Notes: generated by a model from the sequence alone, not told the origin. A stretch of 64,000 nucleotides of DNA from JBKCUI01 sp052161625 (GCA_052161625.1 CP197412.1); one strand, 5' to 3'; positions 1-9,496 are shown, counted from the first letter of the stretch. A program made the numbers and translations.

Positions 1-50
1 CACTGGCAGTGCTTGGGCCAATCGCCGAGCAATTGCAGGCAGCCCAATAA
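1..50 (+). CDS. kdpA: KdpA C-terminus (partial, 5' end outside window)
   Basis: The frame ending in TAA at 48-50 reads LAVLGPIAEQLQAAQ. This matches the usual KdpA ending, a last transmembrane helix followed by a GP(I/V)AE-type tail. KdpA is the K+-selective channel-like subunit of the KdpFABC ATPase in the inner membrane. Its place 30 bases before kdpB fits the standard kdpABC order. Only the last 15 residues are visible, so the call rests mainly on gene order. Confidence 0.7.
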   Translation, partial: LAVLGPIAEQLQAAQ

Positions 51-80
51 TCGCTCAAACAAAACGATCGGAGTTGAAGA

Positions 81-2171
81 ATGTCTACTGTTTCGATGGA
101 GCCCAATTCGGGTCAGCAAATCCCACCATCACATCGACCACGGCCTGAGCTGTTCAGCCTGAGCATGCTCAGGCCGTCGATCATCAGATCTTTTGAAATG
201 CTTAACCCGGTTCGAATGGCTAAGAACCCAGTTATGTTTATTGCCGAGGTGGGGGCAGCGCTTACCACCCTCATCACCGCACAAGCAATCGCGACGGGTG
301 GGGAAGCGACTTGGTACTTCCTGGCACTGACCGTCATGCTCTGGTTCACAGTCTTGTTCGCCAACTTTGCGGAGTCGGTAGCGGAAGCCCGTGGTCGAGC
401 TCAAGCGGCTAGTCTGCGTTCCGCTCGCAAAGATGTGACAGCGAATAAAGTGGCTGAAATCGCAAGTCGAGTGATTGATGAAGTTCCTGCGTCGACTTTA
501 AAGGTTGGTGACTTTGTCGTCATTCGTCCAGGTGAAACCATTCCGGCCGACGGCGAAGTCGTACAAGGGATTGCGCTCGTTGACGAAAGTGCAGTGACGG
601 GTGAGAGTGCTCCGGTCATTCGCGAAAGTGGCGGCGATCGCAGTGCGGTAACGGGAGGGACTCGTGTCGTCTCCGATCATATTTTCGTCAGGGTGACCGC
701 GAAGCCAGGAGAGAGTTTCTTAGATCGCATGATCGCCATGGTTGAGGGGGCGAACCGTAGCAAAACTCCCAATGAGATCGCGCTTACGATCCTATTGGCG
801 GGCTTTACGATGGTTTTCTTGCTGGTGTGTGTGACGCTCTATCCGATTGCAACGTACTTTGATGTCACGATCGATGTGCCAACCTTGGTTGCCCTGCTCG
901 TCTGTTTGATTCCTACCACAATCGGGGCATTGCTTGCAGCGATTGGGATCGCTGGGATCGCGAGACTTAGTCAGGCAAACGTGATGGCGATGTCAGGCCG
1001 AGCCGTGGAAGCAGCCGGTGATGTGGACGTGTTGCTACTGGACAAGACGGGAACAATTACGCTAGGGAATCGTCAAGCTGCAGAGTTCATCCCAGCACCT
1101 GGGATCGATGAAAAACGATTAGCAAGCGTGGCTCAGCTCGCATCCCTGGCTGACGAAACGGCTGAGGGGCGTAGTATCGTTGTACTGGCCAAGAACAGAT
1201 ACGGACTTCGTGGGCAATCGCTTGAGGAACTAGCTGCACAGGTAGTCCCTTTCAGTGCACGGTCTCGCATGAGTGGTTTGGATCTTGAGGGGCGAGTCAT
1301 TCGAAAAGGAGCGGTCGATGCGATTGCGTCGCACCTCCTCGCGTTGGGCAAGGAGTTACCTCGCGAAGTGAAGTTAGAAGCCGAACGCATTGCCAAGTCG
1401 GGTGGAACACCACTGGTTGTCGCGGAGAATGACCAAGCATTGGGCGTCGTCTACTTGAAGGACATCGTCAAGGGCGGGATCAAGGAACGATTCATCGAAC
1501 TACGGCGGATGGGAATCAAGACGGTCATGATCACGGGGGACAATCCGTTGACTGCAGCGGCCATTGCTGCAGAAGCGGGCGTTGACGACTATCTTGCTGA
1601 AGCGACTCCGGAAGAGAAGTTGGAGCTGATTCGCCGTTATCAGAGCGAGGGGCACATGGTAGCGATGACCGGCGATGGAACCAACGATGCACCTGCACTC
1701 GCTCAAGCCGATGTAGCGGTAGCGATGAATACGGGAACGCAGGCGGCAAAAGAAGCGGGCAACATGGTCGACTTGGATTCCAATCCTACCAAGTTGATCG
1801 ACATCGTGTCCACTGGCAAACAGATGTTGATGACTCGAGGTGCGCTGACCACTTTCAGTATTGCGAACGATGTAGCTAAATATTTTGCGATCATTCCGGC
1901 CGTGTTCATGAGTGCTATGCCACATCTGGCACCGCTCAACATCATGGGACTAGCCACACCTCGCAGTGCGATTCTGGCAGCGGTTCTTTTCAATGCAGTG
2001 ATCATCCCGCTGTTGATTCCGATTGCGATAAGAGGTGTGAAATATCGACCGGCGGCCGCGGATGCGCTTCTGCGAACCAACCTGCTGGTGTATGGATTGG
2101 GCGGATTGATCATTCCCTTTGTGGGTATCAAAGCGATCGATCTGATGTTGGTTGCCGTTGGCTGGGTTTAA
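81..2171 (+). CDS. kdpB: KdpB, catalytic subunit of the K+-transporting P-type ATPase
   Basis: At 696 aa this has the usual KdpB length. KdpB hydrolyses ATP to drive high-affinity K+ import through KdpA in the inner membrane. Visible motifs are the actuator TGES (in AVTGESAPV), the phosphorylation site DKTGTIT with its Asp around residue 320, and the hinge GDGTNDAPALAQAD near residues 530-545. Several hydrophobic helices lie in the N-terminal third and at the C-terminus. A GGAG about 8 bases before the ATG supports the start. It is followed by kdpC, kdpD and kdpE on the same strand, so it is very likely one operon. Confidence 0.97.
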   Translation: MSTVSMEPNSGQQIPPSHRPRPELFSLSMLRPSIIRSFEMLNPVRMAKNPVMFIAEVGAALTTLITAQAIATGGEATWYFLALTVMLWFTVLFANFAESVAEARGRAQAASLRSARKDVTANKVAEIASRVIDEVPASTLKVGDFVVIRPGETIPADGEVVQGIALVDESAVTGESAPVIRESGGDRSAVTGGTRVVSDHIFVRVTAKPGESFLDRMIAMVEGANRSKTPNEIALTILLAGFTMVFLLVCVTLYPIATYFDVTIDVPTLVALLVCLIPTTIGALLAAIGIAGIARLSQANVMAMSGRAVEAAGDVDVLLLDKTGTITLGNRQAAEFIPAPGIDEKRLASVAQLASLADETAEGRSIVVLAKNRYGLRGQSLEELAAQVVPFSARSRMSGLDLEGRVIRKGAVDAIASHLLALGKELPREVKLEAERIAKSGGTPLVVAENDQALGVVYLKDIVKGGIKERFIELRRMGIKTVMITGDNPLTAAAIAAEAGVDDYLAEATPEEKLELIRRYQSEGHMVAMTGDGTNDAPALAQADVAVAMNTGTQAAKEAGNMVDLDSNPTKLIDIVSTGKQMLMTRGALTTFSIANDVAKYFAIIPAVFMSAMPHLAPLNIMGLATPRSAILAAVLFNAVIIPLLIPIAIRGVKYRPAAADALLRTNLLVYGLGGLIIPFVGIKAIDLMLVAVGWV

Positions 2172-2198
2172 AGATCTTACAATACCAGGAAATCTATA

Positions 2199-2777
2199 AT
2201 GTTCACAGAATTCATGCGTTCGCTGCGGCTAACCGGGCTGACCATCATGGTTTGCGTTGTCGCCTACACCGCTCTGATACTTGCGTCCGCCTCCTTGGTC
2301 GCTCCGGAGAAGCGTCTCGGCAGTTTGATTTATGGCTCCGATGGAAAGGTAACCGGATCTCGGCTCCTTGCTCAGGCCTTCACACGCCCAGAGTATTTGT
2401 GGCCTAGACCATCGGCTGTGGATTACAATGCTGCAGGGGCGGGGGGCAGTAATTGGTCGCCGACCAATCCGAAAATTCGCGAGCGAGCGGAAGCAATACT
2501 TGCACGTTACACATTGAATGACGGCCATACGTTACCAGCTGATTTGGTAACAGCCTCGGGTTCAGGACTAGACCCCCATATCAGTCTTGCGGCCGCACTG
2601 ATTCAAGCAGACCGGATAGCCATGAGTCGAAAAGTCGATGTTTCCACGATAGATGAGCTACTGAAAAAGCAGGCAACGTCAGGCTTATCATTCAGCGTTA
2701 CTCCCGATGGTCTCATCAATGTTCTCGAATTCAATCTGCTGATGGATTCGCTGCTCCAGCCGGTTAAATCGCTATGA
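2199..2777 (+). CDS. kdpC: KdpC, accessory subunit of the K+-transporting ATPase
   Basis: This 192-aa protein has one N-terminal membrane helix (about residues 12-34). Typical KdpC signatures follow: RPSAVDYNAAGAGGSNWSPTNP, a variant of the family's GSNLGPTNP block, and DPHISLAAALIQADRIA. KdpC binds the KdpAB complex and raises its affinity for ATP. It lies 27 bases after kdpB, and its stop overlaps the kdpD start (ATGA at 2774-2777), which suggests translational coupling. Length and motifs are normal. Confidence 0.96.
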   Translation: MFTEFMRSLRLTGLTIMVCVVAYTALILASASLVAPEKRLGSLIYGSDGKVTGSRLLAQAFTRPEYLWPRPSAVDYNAAGAGGSNWSPTNPKIRERAEAILARYTLNDGHTLPADLVTASGSGLDPHISLAAALIQADRIAMSRKVDVSTIDELLKKQATSGLSFSVTPDGLINVLEFNLLMDSLLQPVKSL

Positions 2778-5497
2778 ACGACCCGGAGCGACCGACACCG
2801 GAGCAGATGTTAGCGCGAATTCGATCGGAATCGATTGAGGTAGGGTCCGCATCGTCTCAAGGCAAATTGCGACTGTTCTTCGGATACGCGGCAGGCGTTG
2901 GTAAGACCTACGCAATGCTTCAAGCCGCTCAAGCGTTGAAGCGCGAAGGGCGGGAAGTGTTCATCGGCTATGTCGAACCGCACGCTCGGCCCGAAACACA
3001 AGCCTTGACGGAAGGGCTAGAAGAAGTGCCGCGATTGGAAGTTTCTTATCGCGGTTCCGTACTGCAGGAGTTCGATCTGGATGCGACGCTGGCACGACAA
3101 CCTGAGTTTGTTTTAGTCGACGAGCTTGCTCACACGAATGCACCGGGTTGCCGTCACGCGAAGCGATGGCAAGACGTCGAAGAACTGCTTGCCGCAGGGA
3201 TCAACGTCTTATCGACCCTCAACGTACAGCATGTCGAATCGCTGAATGACGTCGTCGCTGAGATCAGTGGTGTCCAAGTTCGAGAGACGGTTCCCGATTC
3301 CGTCCTGGAGCGAGCCGATGAAGTCACATTGATCGATGTTTCACCGGACGATCTCTTAGAACGGCTACGCCAAGGCAAGATTTACGTCCCACAGCAAGCG
3401 GCATTCGCGCTCGAGAAGTTTTTTCGCAAAAATAATTTAGTCGCTCTTCGCGAGATGGCACTGCGGCATGCGGCGGATCGAGTGCACGACGATGTAGAAG
3501 TTGCTAGGCTGGGGAGCGCGTCCAATCGTCCATGGCCGACGAACGAGCGACTGTTAGTGTGTGTGGGTCCCAGTCCTACGTCTGCGAAAGTAGTTCGCGC
3601 AGCAAAACGGCTTGCTGACAGGATTCATGCTCCTTGGATCGCGTTGCATATCGAATCCGCGTCCGCTGCCCAATGGAGTGATGCAGATCGCGAGCAACTC
3701 CATCTCAATCTCAAATTGGCTGAAAGTTTGGGTGGCGAAATTGTTCAGGCTTCTGGGGAAGACGTAAGTCAGGAACTACTGGCATACGCGTCAAGTCGAA
3801 ATGTCACCAAGATTGTTGTCGGGAAGACAGGGGACCAGACCCGTCGATGGTGGCGACGTCCAAACTCACTAGTGGATCGATTGCTTCGTGACAGCGGCAA
3901 CATGGATATCGTTGTTGTTCGCGGAGTCGACGAACCGCATACTGGAACCACAAATTGGTATTTACGCTCGACAAAGCTAAATCCCCTAAAGTGGCTGGAA
4001 TCGATCATTTATACGATGGCAGCAACGCTCGTTACTTTGGTCATGAATCGTGCAGGGTTCTCGGAAGCAAATCTGGTCATGGTATACCTGTTGGCCGTCA
4101 TTGCCATTGCCGCGAGATGCGGAAGTTTTCCATCGATCGCAGCCTCAGTAGCCTCGGTATTGATTTTTGATTTGTTGTTCACGCAGCCATTCTATCGCTT
4201 TACCGTCCATGACAGCCAGTATCTGGTGACGTTTGTGGTCATGTTAGTGGTTGGTTTACTCGCCAGCACCCTCACTTCGCGAGTTCGCTATCAAGCGGAT
4301 AGTGCTCGCAGAAACGAGCGCAGGGCAGAAGCGCTCTATCGTCTGAGTCGTCGGTTAGCTAACACATCGAAGACAGCAGATCTCTTACGAGAGATGGAGC
4401 AGATCATCTCGGAAGTATTCGATGCGCATGCTGTCATTTACCTCCCAAACGAAGAACGAAAGGTGCGTCCGATCCTGGGGCATGTTGCTAGTTTTGCCGC
4501 TAGTGCTAAAGAGTTCGCGACGGCGCAATGGGTGTTGGACCATAACGAACCCGCTGGAGCAGGAACCAATACTTTGCCCAGTTCTGAGGCAATCTATATG
4601 CCTCTCTCGACGCCCGACAATGTTGCGGGCGTGATGGCAATTCAGCCGGCGAAAGCCAATACGCAACTCTCGATTGACTCGCGGCAGTTGCTTGAAACGT
4701 ATGCGACACAAATCGCGTTTGCAATCGAACGTAACAACTTGACAGAGCGATCGCAGCGCGCCGAGCTGGAGTTCGAAACGGAGAAGCTGCGGAGCTCGCT
4801 TCTTAGTGCGGTATCGCACGATCTTCGAACACCCCTGGCAGCGATTGCTGGAGCGGCGAGCAGTCTTGATGCGACCATGAACAAGGAATCGATTGACCGA
4901 GCAAATCACGATCTGCTCGAGACCATCGTAGATGAATCACAGCGATTAACGCGATTGGTAGAGAACCTGTTGCATATGACTCGTTTGTCCAGCGGGAAAG
5001 TGCAGATCCATCGTCAGTGGCAGCCCGTAGAGGAAGTGATTGGGTCCGCACTTCACCGACTCGATCATGTACTGGTGGACCGTGAGATCAAAGTACAGAT
5101 CGAAGGGGGGCTACTGTTGGTTCATGGTGACGATATTCTTGTCGAAACCATTCTAGTGAACTTGATCGACAATGCTTTGAAGTACTCGCCGAATCATTCA
5201 ACGATCGAGATTCTGTGTGAGCCGGCTGGAGTTGGCATCGCCATTCAAGTGGCTGACCGTGGTTGCGGCATCATTCCCGGGGATGAAGAGAAGATCTTCG
5301 AGAAGTTCAATCGAGGGTCTGGGAGGAGCATTGACCGGCGAGGAACAGGTCTAGGCTTGGCGATTTGCGACGCGATTGTTCGCGCTCACAAAGGGTCGAT
5401 CACAGCAAGCAACCGTCCGGGAGGCGGTACAATCGTTCGATTCACCATCCCGAATGAAGCCACACCACCGCACATCGCGCCAGAGATGGACGAATAA
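2774..5497 (+). CDS. kdpD: KdpD, osmosensitive K+ channel histidine kinase
   Basis: This 907-aa sensor kinase has the full KdpD layout. The N-terminal KdpD domain carries a Walker A-like GYAAGVGKTYAM near residues 32-45 and VDELAHTNAPG. A universal-stress-protein-like region follows (about 245-370), then four membrane helices (DUF4118, about 410-510) and a GAF-like segment. The HisKA box SAVSHDLRTPLAAI holds the phospho-acceptor His, and the ATPase end has DNALKYSP and GTGLGLAICDAIV. It senses K+ or ionic conditions and phosphorylates KdpE. It overlaps kdpC by four bases and is followed four bases later by kdpE. Confidence 0.96.
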   Translation: MNDPERPTPEQMLARIRSESIEVGSASSQGKLRLFFGYAAGVGKTYAMLQAAQALKREGREVFIGYVEPHARPETQALTEGLEEVPRLEVSYRGSVLQEFDLDATLARQPEFVLVDELAHTNAPGCRHAKRWQDVEELLAAGINVLSTLNVQHVESLNDVVAEISGVQVRETVPDSVLERADEVTLIDVSPDDLLERLRQGKIYVPQQAAFALEKFFRKNNLVALREMALRHAADRVHDDVEVARLGSASNRPWPTNERLLVCVGPSPTSAKVVRAAKRLADRIHAPWIALHIESASAAQWSDADREQLHLNLKLAESLGGEIVQASGEDVSQELLAYASSRNVTKIVVGKTGDQTRRWWRRPNSLVDRLLRDSGNMDIVVVRGVDEPHTGTTNWYLRSTKLNPLKWLESIIYTMAATLVTLVMNRAGFSEANLVMVYLLAVIAIAARCGSFPSIAASVASVLIFDLLFTQPFYRFTVHDSQYLVTFVVMLVVGLLASTLTSRVRYQADSARRNERRAEALYRLSRRLANTSKTADLLREMEQIISEVFDAHAVIYLPNEERKVRPILGHVASFAASAKEFATAQWVLDHNEPAGAGTNTLPSSEAIYMPLSTPDNVAGVMAIQPAKANTQLSIDSRQLLETYATQIAFAIERNNLTERSQRAELEFETEKLRSSLLSAVSHDLRTPLAAIAGAASSLDATMNKESIDRANHDLLETIVDESQRLTRLVENLLHMTRLSSGKVQIHRQWQPVEEVIGSALHRLDHVLVDREIKVQIEGGLLLVHGDDILVETILVNLIDNALKYSPNHSTIEILCEPAGVGIAIQVADRGCGIIPGDEEKIFEKFNRGSGRSIDRRGTGLGLAICDAIVRAHKGSITASNRPGGGTIVRFTIPNEATPPHIAPEMDE

Positions 5498-5501
5498 CGA
5501 T

Positions 5502-6206
5502 ATGGCCAACTCAAGTGCACCGCTAATTGCCATTATCGAAGACGAAGCTCCGATTCAAAAGTTTCTGCAGGCTTCTCTTCACGTCGAAGGGTTTCGCGTC
5601 GTTCAAGCGACTACGGCAAGGGAAGGCGTGCGGTTGGTCACGCAGGAGCACCCCGCGATCGTGTTGCTGGATTTGGGATTGCCAGATGCCGATGGCATCA
5701 GCGTCATCGCATCCATACGCGGTTGGTCGTCGTTGCCAATCATCGTACTGTCTGCCAGGGGCGAAGAGAAAAGCAAGATCGACGCGTTGGACGCAGGTGC
5801 AGATGACTATCTAACGAAGCCCTTTGGGGTCGGTGAGCTGCTTGCTCGGATCCGGAGTGCTTTGCGTCGAGCAGCTCGTCCCTCCGGAGAGGACGAAGAT
5901 CACACCTTTCGTTTTGGTCCCATACACGGCGACCTTGCCAGGCGGCAGGTTTTTGTCGATGATATCGAGATTAAACTCACCAAGCTGGAGTTCGATCTTC
6001 TCGCGCTGCTGGTTCGCCATCGCGATCGCGTTTTGACGCACCAATACTTATTGAAGGAAGTCTGGGGGCCGGGGTCAGCCAACGAGCCACACTACGTCCG
6101 CGTCTTCATGGCCAATCTTCGAAAGAAGCTTGAGAAGAATCCTAGCCGACCCCAGCATCTGCTTACAGAACAAGGAATCGGTTATCGGCTGCGAAGTCAG
6201 AATTAG
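5502..6206 (+). CDS. kdpE: KdpE, response regulator of the kdp operon
   Basis: This is a 234-aa OmpR/PhoB-type regulator. The receiver domain shows IIEDEAPI, VLLDLGLPDADG with the phospho-acceptor Asp, and DDYLTKPFGVGELLARI with the conserved Lys. The C-terminal winged-helix DNA-binding domain reads LTKLEFDLLALLVRHRDRVLTH and ends with a typical YIRTLR-like YVRVFMANLRKKLE. The frame is open further upstream inside kdpD. The ATG at 5502, four bases after the kdpD stop, gives the normal family length and was chosen. It activates kdp transcription when phosphorylated by KdpD. Confidence 0.95.
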   Translation: MANSSAPLIAIIEDEAPIQKFLQASLHVEGFRVVQATTAREGVRLVTQEHPAIVLLDLGLPDADGISVIASIRGWSSLPIIVLSARGEEKSKIDALDAGADDYLTKPFGVGELLARIRSALRRAARPSGEDEDHTFRFGPIHGDLARRQVFVDDIEIKLTKLEFDLLALLVRHRDRVLTHQYLLKEVWGPGSANEPHYVRVFMANLRKKLEKNPSRPQHLLTEQGIGYRLRSQN

Positions 6207-6293
6207 TTGTCACGGTCCGCCCATTCCCGTGTCCAAGGGGCAAGCGGTCGGTCGCTCGTTGAGAAATGTCATCGCCAGAGGAAAGGTCTCGTC

Positions 6294-7175
6294 ATGCACA
6301 ATCCGTTCGCTGAAAACGTCGATGAATCAACGGATAGCGAGCTAATCGAAAGATCTAAGAATGGAAGCAAGTCAGCGGTCGAAAAACTGATCCTGCGTCA
6401 TCAGGCTTGGATTTACAACATCGCAATTAGGATGGTGTTTCATCCTCAGGATGCGGAAGAGGTGACTCAGGAAGTGTTGATCAAAGCCATTACGCGGCTG
6501 AGTACGTTTAACGGAGAGAGCCGGTTCCGGACGTGGCTCTATCGGATCGCCGCGAATCATGTACTGAACATGAAGCGTCGTAGGGGTGAGGCGGAAAGTC
6601 AGACGTTTTCGAATTACGCAGATGCCATCAACGGCACTCCCGATCTCGATCTTCCCGATCCCAAGGTTGTGCCTGTGGAAGTGCCACTCTTGGTGGAGGA
6701 AGCCAAAATCTCCTGCACGACGGGAATGCTACTGTGTCTCGATCGTAAGCAGCGACTGATCTTCGTTTTGGCGGAAATATTTGGTGTCAGCGACACGGTT
6801 GGCAGCGAGATCTTAGCGATGTCGCCGGACAATTTCCGGCAGTCGCTCTCTCGAGCGCGGAAAGATTTGTATCAGTTCATGAACAATCAATGCGGGCTTG
6901 TTAACACCAACAACCCGTGCCGCTGCCACAAAAAGACCAAAGGATTCATTGATGCAGGTCATGTCGATCCTAAAAACATGATGTTTGCAGTCCAGCGAGT
7001 GAGTGATATTCGAAGTGTGGCAGCAAATACCTATGCTCAAGTCGACGATATCTTGGATCAACAATACGCGATGCTCTTTCGCGACCATCCATTCCTTCAG
7101 CCGAAGGATCAAAGCCTTTGGTTGCAGCAAATGCTTGAGCAGCCCAGCTTTCGCGATGTGTTGCACTTGAACTAA
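6294..7175 (+). CDS. ECF-type RNA polymerase sigma factor with Cys-containing C-terminal extension
   Basis: A 293-aa sigma-70-family protein. Region 2 is clear: HPQDAEEVTQEVLIKAITRLSTF and RTWLYRIAANHVLNMKRRR. Region 4 is weaker (CLDRKQRLIFVLAEIFGVSDTVGSEILAMSPDNFRQSLSRARKDLY). About 95 residues follow, beginning with CGLVNTNNPCRCHKKTKGF, a Cys/His group that could bind metal or sense redox state. This extension is longer than in minimal ECF factors. The ATG at 6294 is preceded by GAGGAAAGG at a good distance and was preferred over an upstream TTG. It follows kdpE by 87 bases on the same strand. A role in K+ control is only suggested by position. Confidence 0.85.
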   Translation: MHNPFAENVDESTDSELIERSKNGSKSAVEKLILRHQAWIYNIAIRMVFHPQDAEEVTQEVLIKAITRLSTFNGESRFRTWLYRIAANHVLNMKRRRGEAESQTFSNYADAINGTPDLDLPDPKVVPVEVPLLVEEAKISCTTGMLLCLDRKQRLIFVLAEIFGVSDTVGSEILAMSPDNFRQSLSRARKDLYQFMNNQCGLVNTNNPCRCHKKTKGFIDAGHVDPKNMMFAVQRVSDIRSVAANTYAQVDDILDQQYAMLFRDHPFLQPKDQSLWLQQMLEQPSFRDVLHLN

Positions 7176-7343
7176 AAAACCTGAGAGGGATTTGTCACAG
7201 TCCTCCATCGATGGTGTCAAAAGTCGTAGTCTTTCTAGGCTCGGAGGATTCCGTTTGTTTAACAGGTGAAATCATACACGCTACCGGTGGGCTCTAAATT
7301 GTCGAACCAATCACTTGAACAAGAATGCATTACGGAGAGTTCC

Positions 7344-7637
7344 ATGCCTGTTTACATGATCTTTATTCGGGAACAAACACTTGACCGCGGGGAGCTTGAG
7401 GTCTATTGGTCCAAAGTTGCTTCGACGCTTGAAGGTGTTCCTCTAAAAGTCCTTTCCGCATACGGTCCGCACAGGGTGCTGGAGGGACCCGACATTGAAG
7501 GAGTCGTGATTGCTGAATTCCCGAGTACAGAAGCTGCGCGGGCATGGTACGACAGCCCGGCATACCAAGCTGCAATGAAACACAGAAAACGAGGTGCAAT
7601 CTATCGCGGCTTGATCGTCGAAGGAACTCCAAGTTAA
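7344..7637 (+). CDS. DUF1330 family small protein
   Basis: A 97-aa protein with the DUF1330 ferredoxin-like fold signature: an N-terminal strand MPVYMIFIRE, then VVIAEFPSTEAARAWYDSPAYQAAMKHR, and a final GLIVEG. The family is widespread and small, and its function is not settled. The start at 7344 is supported by a GGAGAG nine bases upstream. A longer in-frame extension to 7266 lacks such support and does not resemble the family. It stands alone between the sigma factor and the arsenic genes. Confidence 0.85.
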   Translation: MPVYMIFIREQTLDRGELEVYWSKVASTLEGVPLKVLSAYGPHRVLEGPDIEGVVIAEFPSTEAARAWYDSPAYQAAMKHRKRGAIYRGLIVEGTPS

Positions 7638-7813
7638 CCTCGCGCTACATCCCATCTCGATCCTTTTGCAATCCTACTCCACAAGGAAGATCAGAGGGGA
7701 GTGAGGTGTAGGCTGAATCAATGATGTTTCCAACGCTGGTGAATCTGCATTGGACAACTGCGGAGGCCGTTTGCCCGAACCGCTTGGTTGGGTTTTGTAT
7801 CTCGTTTTTTGCT

Positions 7814-8464
7814 TTAAACGAGGGACATCATATAAAGCATTTCGCAGCAGATTTGGGCCGAGCGCTCATCGTATCGTTGGGCTTCGCATTCTGTGTCGTC
7901 AGCAACCTTTGGGTCCTCGTATCGTATCGGCATGCGGAGATCGCAGCCCATCACCATCGGACAAGCATCGTCGGCTTGGGAACATGTCATCACCGCACAG
8001 TATCCTTTGCTCGGGTTCGGCGGATCGCCATAGGCCTTTGAGAAACAGACCTGCGGAGTCGCAGAGTCCGAGGTAAGGACGCGGTAGCGTGGATTGGTCG
8101 CAGAAGGATCGTAAGCGACGATCTTCAGTCCGCATCGTTGCATGGCAGCGACTGCGCGGGGGTTCAATGCCGTTGCTTCGGTGCCACCTGAAAAAGTCTC
8201 AACGCCGATGAGGCCGTAGTAATCGGCAGCGACCTGAGCCCAGATCTGTGAAAGGTGGCTACGTCGCGAATTGTGTGTGCAGATGAAGGTTAGCTTAGCA
8301 GGCTCGGACTTCGACAATCGTTCGCGGATGTAGTCGGCAACCTTAGCGAGATCCACTTTTCGATCGTTAGGGATTGCGTCGAAACGTGCGGTTGCTTCCG
8401 TCAAGTAACGCTTCAGCTCCGGATATAAGGGAGTCGAAGCAGCTCCGGTCTTGTTCAATGGCAT
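7814..8464 (-). CDS. Arsenate reductase-like low-molecular-weight protein tyrosine phosphatase
   Basis: A 216-aa protein with the P-loop CTHNSRRS (C-x5-R-S, Cys about residue 62). This is the catalytic loop shared by LMW phosphatases and the ArsC group that reduces arsenate to arsenite. A DP pair near residue 190 (RYEDPKVADD) may supply the acid Asp. It has about 50 residues before the P-loop, as in a phosphatase/ArsC-like subfamily common in Bacteroidetes and planctomycetes. It is transcribed with the OsmC gene and away from arsR-acr3. Arsenate reduction is inferred from context, and protein dephosphorylation is the alternative. Confidence 0.8.
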   Translation of the reverse strand: MPLNKTGAASTPLYPELKRYLTEATARFDAIPNDRKVDLAKVADYIRERLSKSEPAKLTFICTHNSRRSHLSQIWAQVAADYYGLIGVETFSGGTEATALNPRAVAAMQRCGLKIVAYDPSATNPRYRVLTSDSATPQVCFSKAYGDPPNPSKGYCAVMTCSQADDACPMVMGCDLRMPIRYEDPKVADDTECEAQRYDERSAQICCEMLYMMSLV

Positions 8465-8510
8465 TGAAGATTCCTTGGATGGTTATTTGAAATTTGCAGG
8501 ACAATTGCTT

Positions 8511-8909
8511 TCATCTTCGGCGAAGAATGCCGTTCAATTTGGTACTGGCACTGACAGTGTTAAATACCGTGCCGTACTTCTTCACATTCTTGTGCAGTAG
8601 CTCGAGTCGATCCTCGCTTTCGTCGGTATCAATGACGATCTCGTAATCGATCGACTCCATCTTTGGCGGAACATCCTGGCGAACACCGTCAACGACGACT
8701 TCAATTCCAGTCAGCTTGAAATCAAGCATTGGAGCAACTCGCATGATTCCTTTGATCAAGCATGCGGTCAGTGCACTTAAGAGTAACTCAGCAGGATTGA
8801 ACGCATCCGGGTTCCCCTCCAGCGCCGTGTCGAGTGAGATCTTCGCATTTTTGCAGTGCGATACGCTCGAATGAGCGTCAAGCCATTTCGAAGTAACGTG
8901 GAATTCCAT
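8511..8909 (-). CDS. OsmC family protein
   Basis: A 132-aa OsmC-like protein. Recognisable parts are FNPAELLLSALTACLIKGIMRVA, where the conserved Cys of the peroxidase helix sits, and the C-terminal NVKKYGTVFNTVS segment. OsmC/Ohr proteins reduce organic hydroperoxides through thiols, but many members are uncharacterised. The ATG at 8909 is preceded by GGGAG, while an in-frame start at 8951 has no such site. It lies 46 bases before the arsenate reductase-like gene and probably shares its transcript. The link suggests handling of arsenic-induced oxidative stress. Confidence 0.85.
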   Translation of the reverse strand: MEFHVTSKWLDAHSSVSHCKNAKISLDTALEGNPDAFNPAELLLSALTACLIKGIMRVAPMLDFKLTGIEVVVDGVRQDVPPKMESIDYEIVIDTDESEDRLELLHKNVKKYGTVFNTVSASTKLNGILRRR

Positions 8910-9070
8910 TGCTTCTGCTCCCATCGAGACTGGCGGGGACCGAATGGACAAAGTACGTCGCGGATGACAAGCGACCTACTGTCGGCGTTCAATCTTAGCG
9001 ACTTGACCACAGGCGTGGTAGGCACTATCCTTGCACGGTGACGCAAATATGCATTAAAAGAAAGCTGATC

Positions 9071-9415
9071 ATGAAACCACAGGAAGCTTCTCAGTGTTGC
9101 GGGCCAATCGACGATTTACTCGATGCTGAGCTCTTTAAGGCATTGGGGGAACCAACGCGGTTGAAACTGCTCTCGTGCCTTGCGAAGTGCGGAAGGTCTT
9201 GTTCCGTCACAGAATTGACGGAATGCTGTGCAGTCGACTTCTCCGTAGTTTCACGGCACTTGGGAGTGCTGGAGAAAGCTGGCGTTCTCACGGCGACGAA
9301 ACAAGGTCGAGCGGTATTCTACGAAGTTCGTTACAAGCACCTGACCGAGGCGTTTCGCGCACTAGCGAAGGCGATCGAGGGATGTCGTCCGAAGCGTGGT
9401 GCTACCAAAGCATAG
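9071..9415 (+). CDS. ArsR family transcriptional regulator (first copy)
   Basis: A 114-aa winged-helix repressor: LFKALGEPTRLKLLSCLAKCG, then ECCAVDFSVVSRHLGVLEKAGVLTATKQGRAVFYEVRY. The CC pair just before the recognition helix and the Cys in CGRSC are candidate As(III) ligands. An ATG at 9071 after an AAGAAAG-type site is the likely start. It precedes acr3 by 81 bases and diverges from the OsmC/reductase genes, so it probably represses both directions. An ATATGCAT palindrome lies just upstream (about 9046-9053) and might be part of an operator. Confidence 0.88.
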   Translation: MKPQEASQCCGPIDDLLDAELFKALGEPTRLKLLSCLAKCGRSCSVTELTECCAVDFSVVSRHLGVLEKAGVLTATKQGRAVFYEVRYKHLTEAFRALAKAIEGCRPKRGATKA

Positions 9416-9496
9416 ACTCACGCTATTCCCTGACCTTGCGCTTCGTCGCATCGACATCGATTTCCCCCAAGTAGATACATTAGAAAGATAAGTGGA

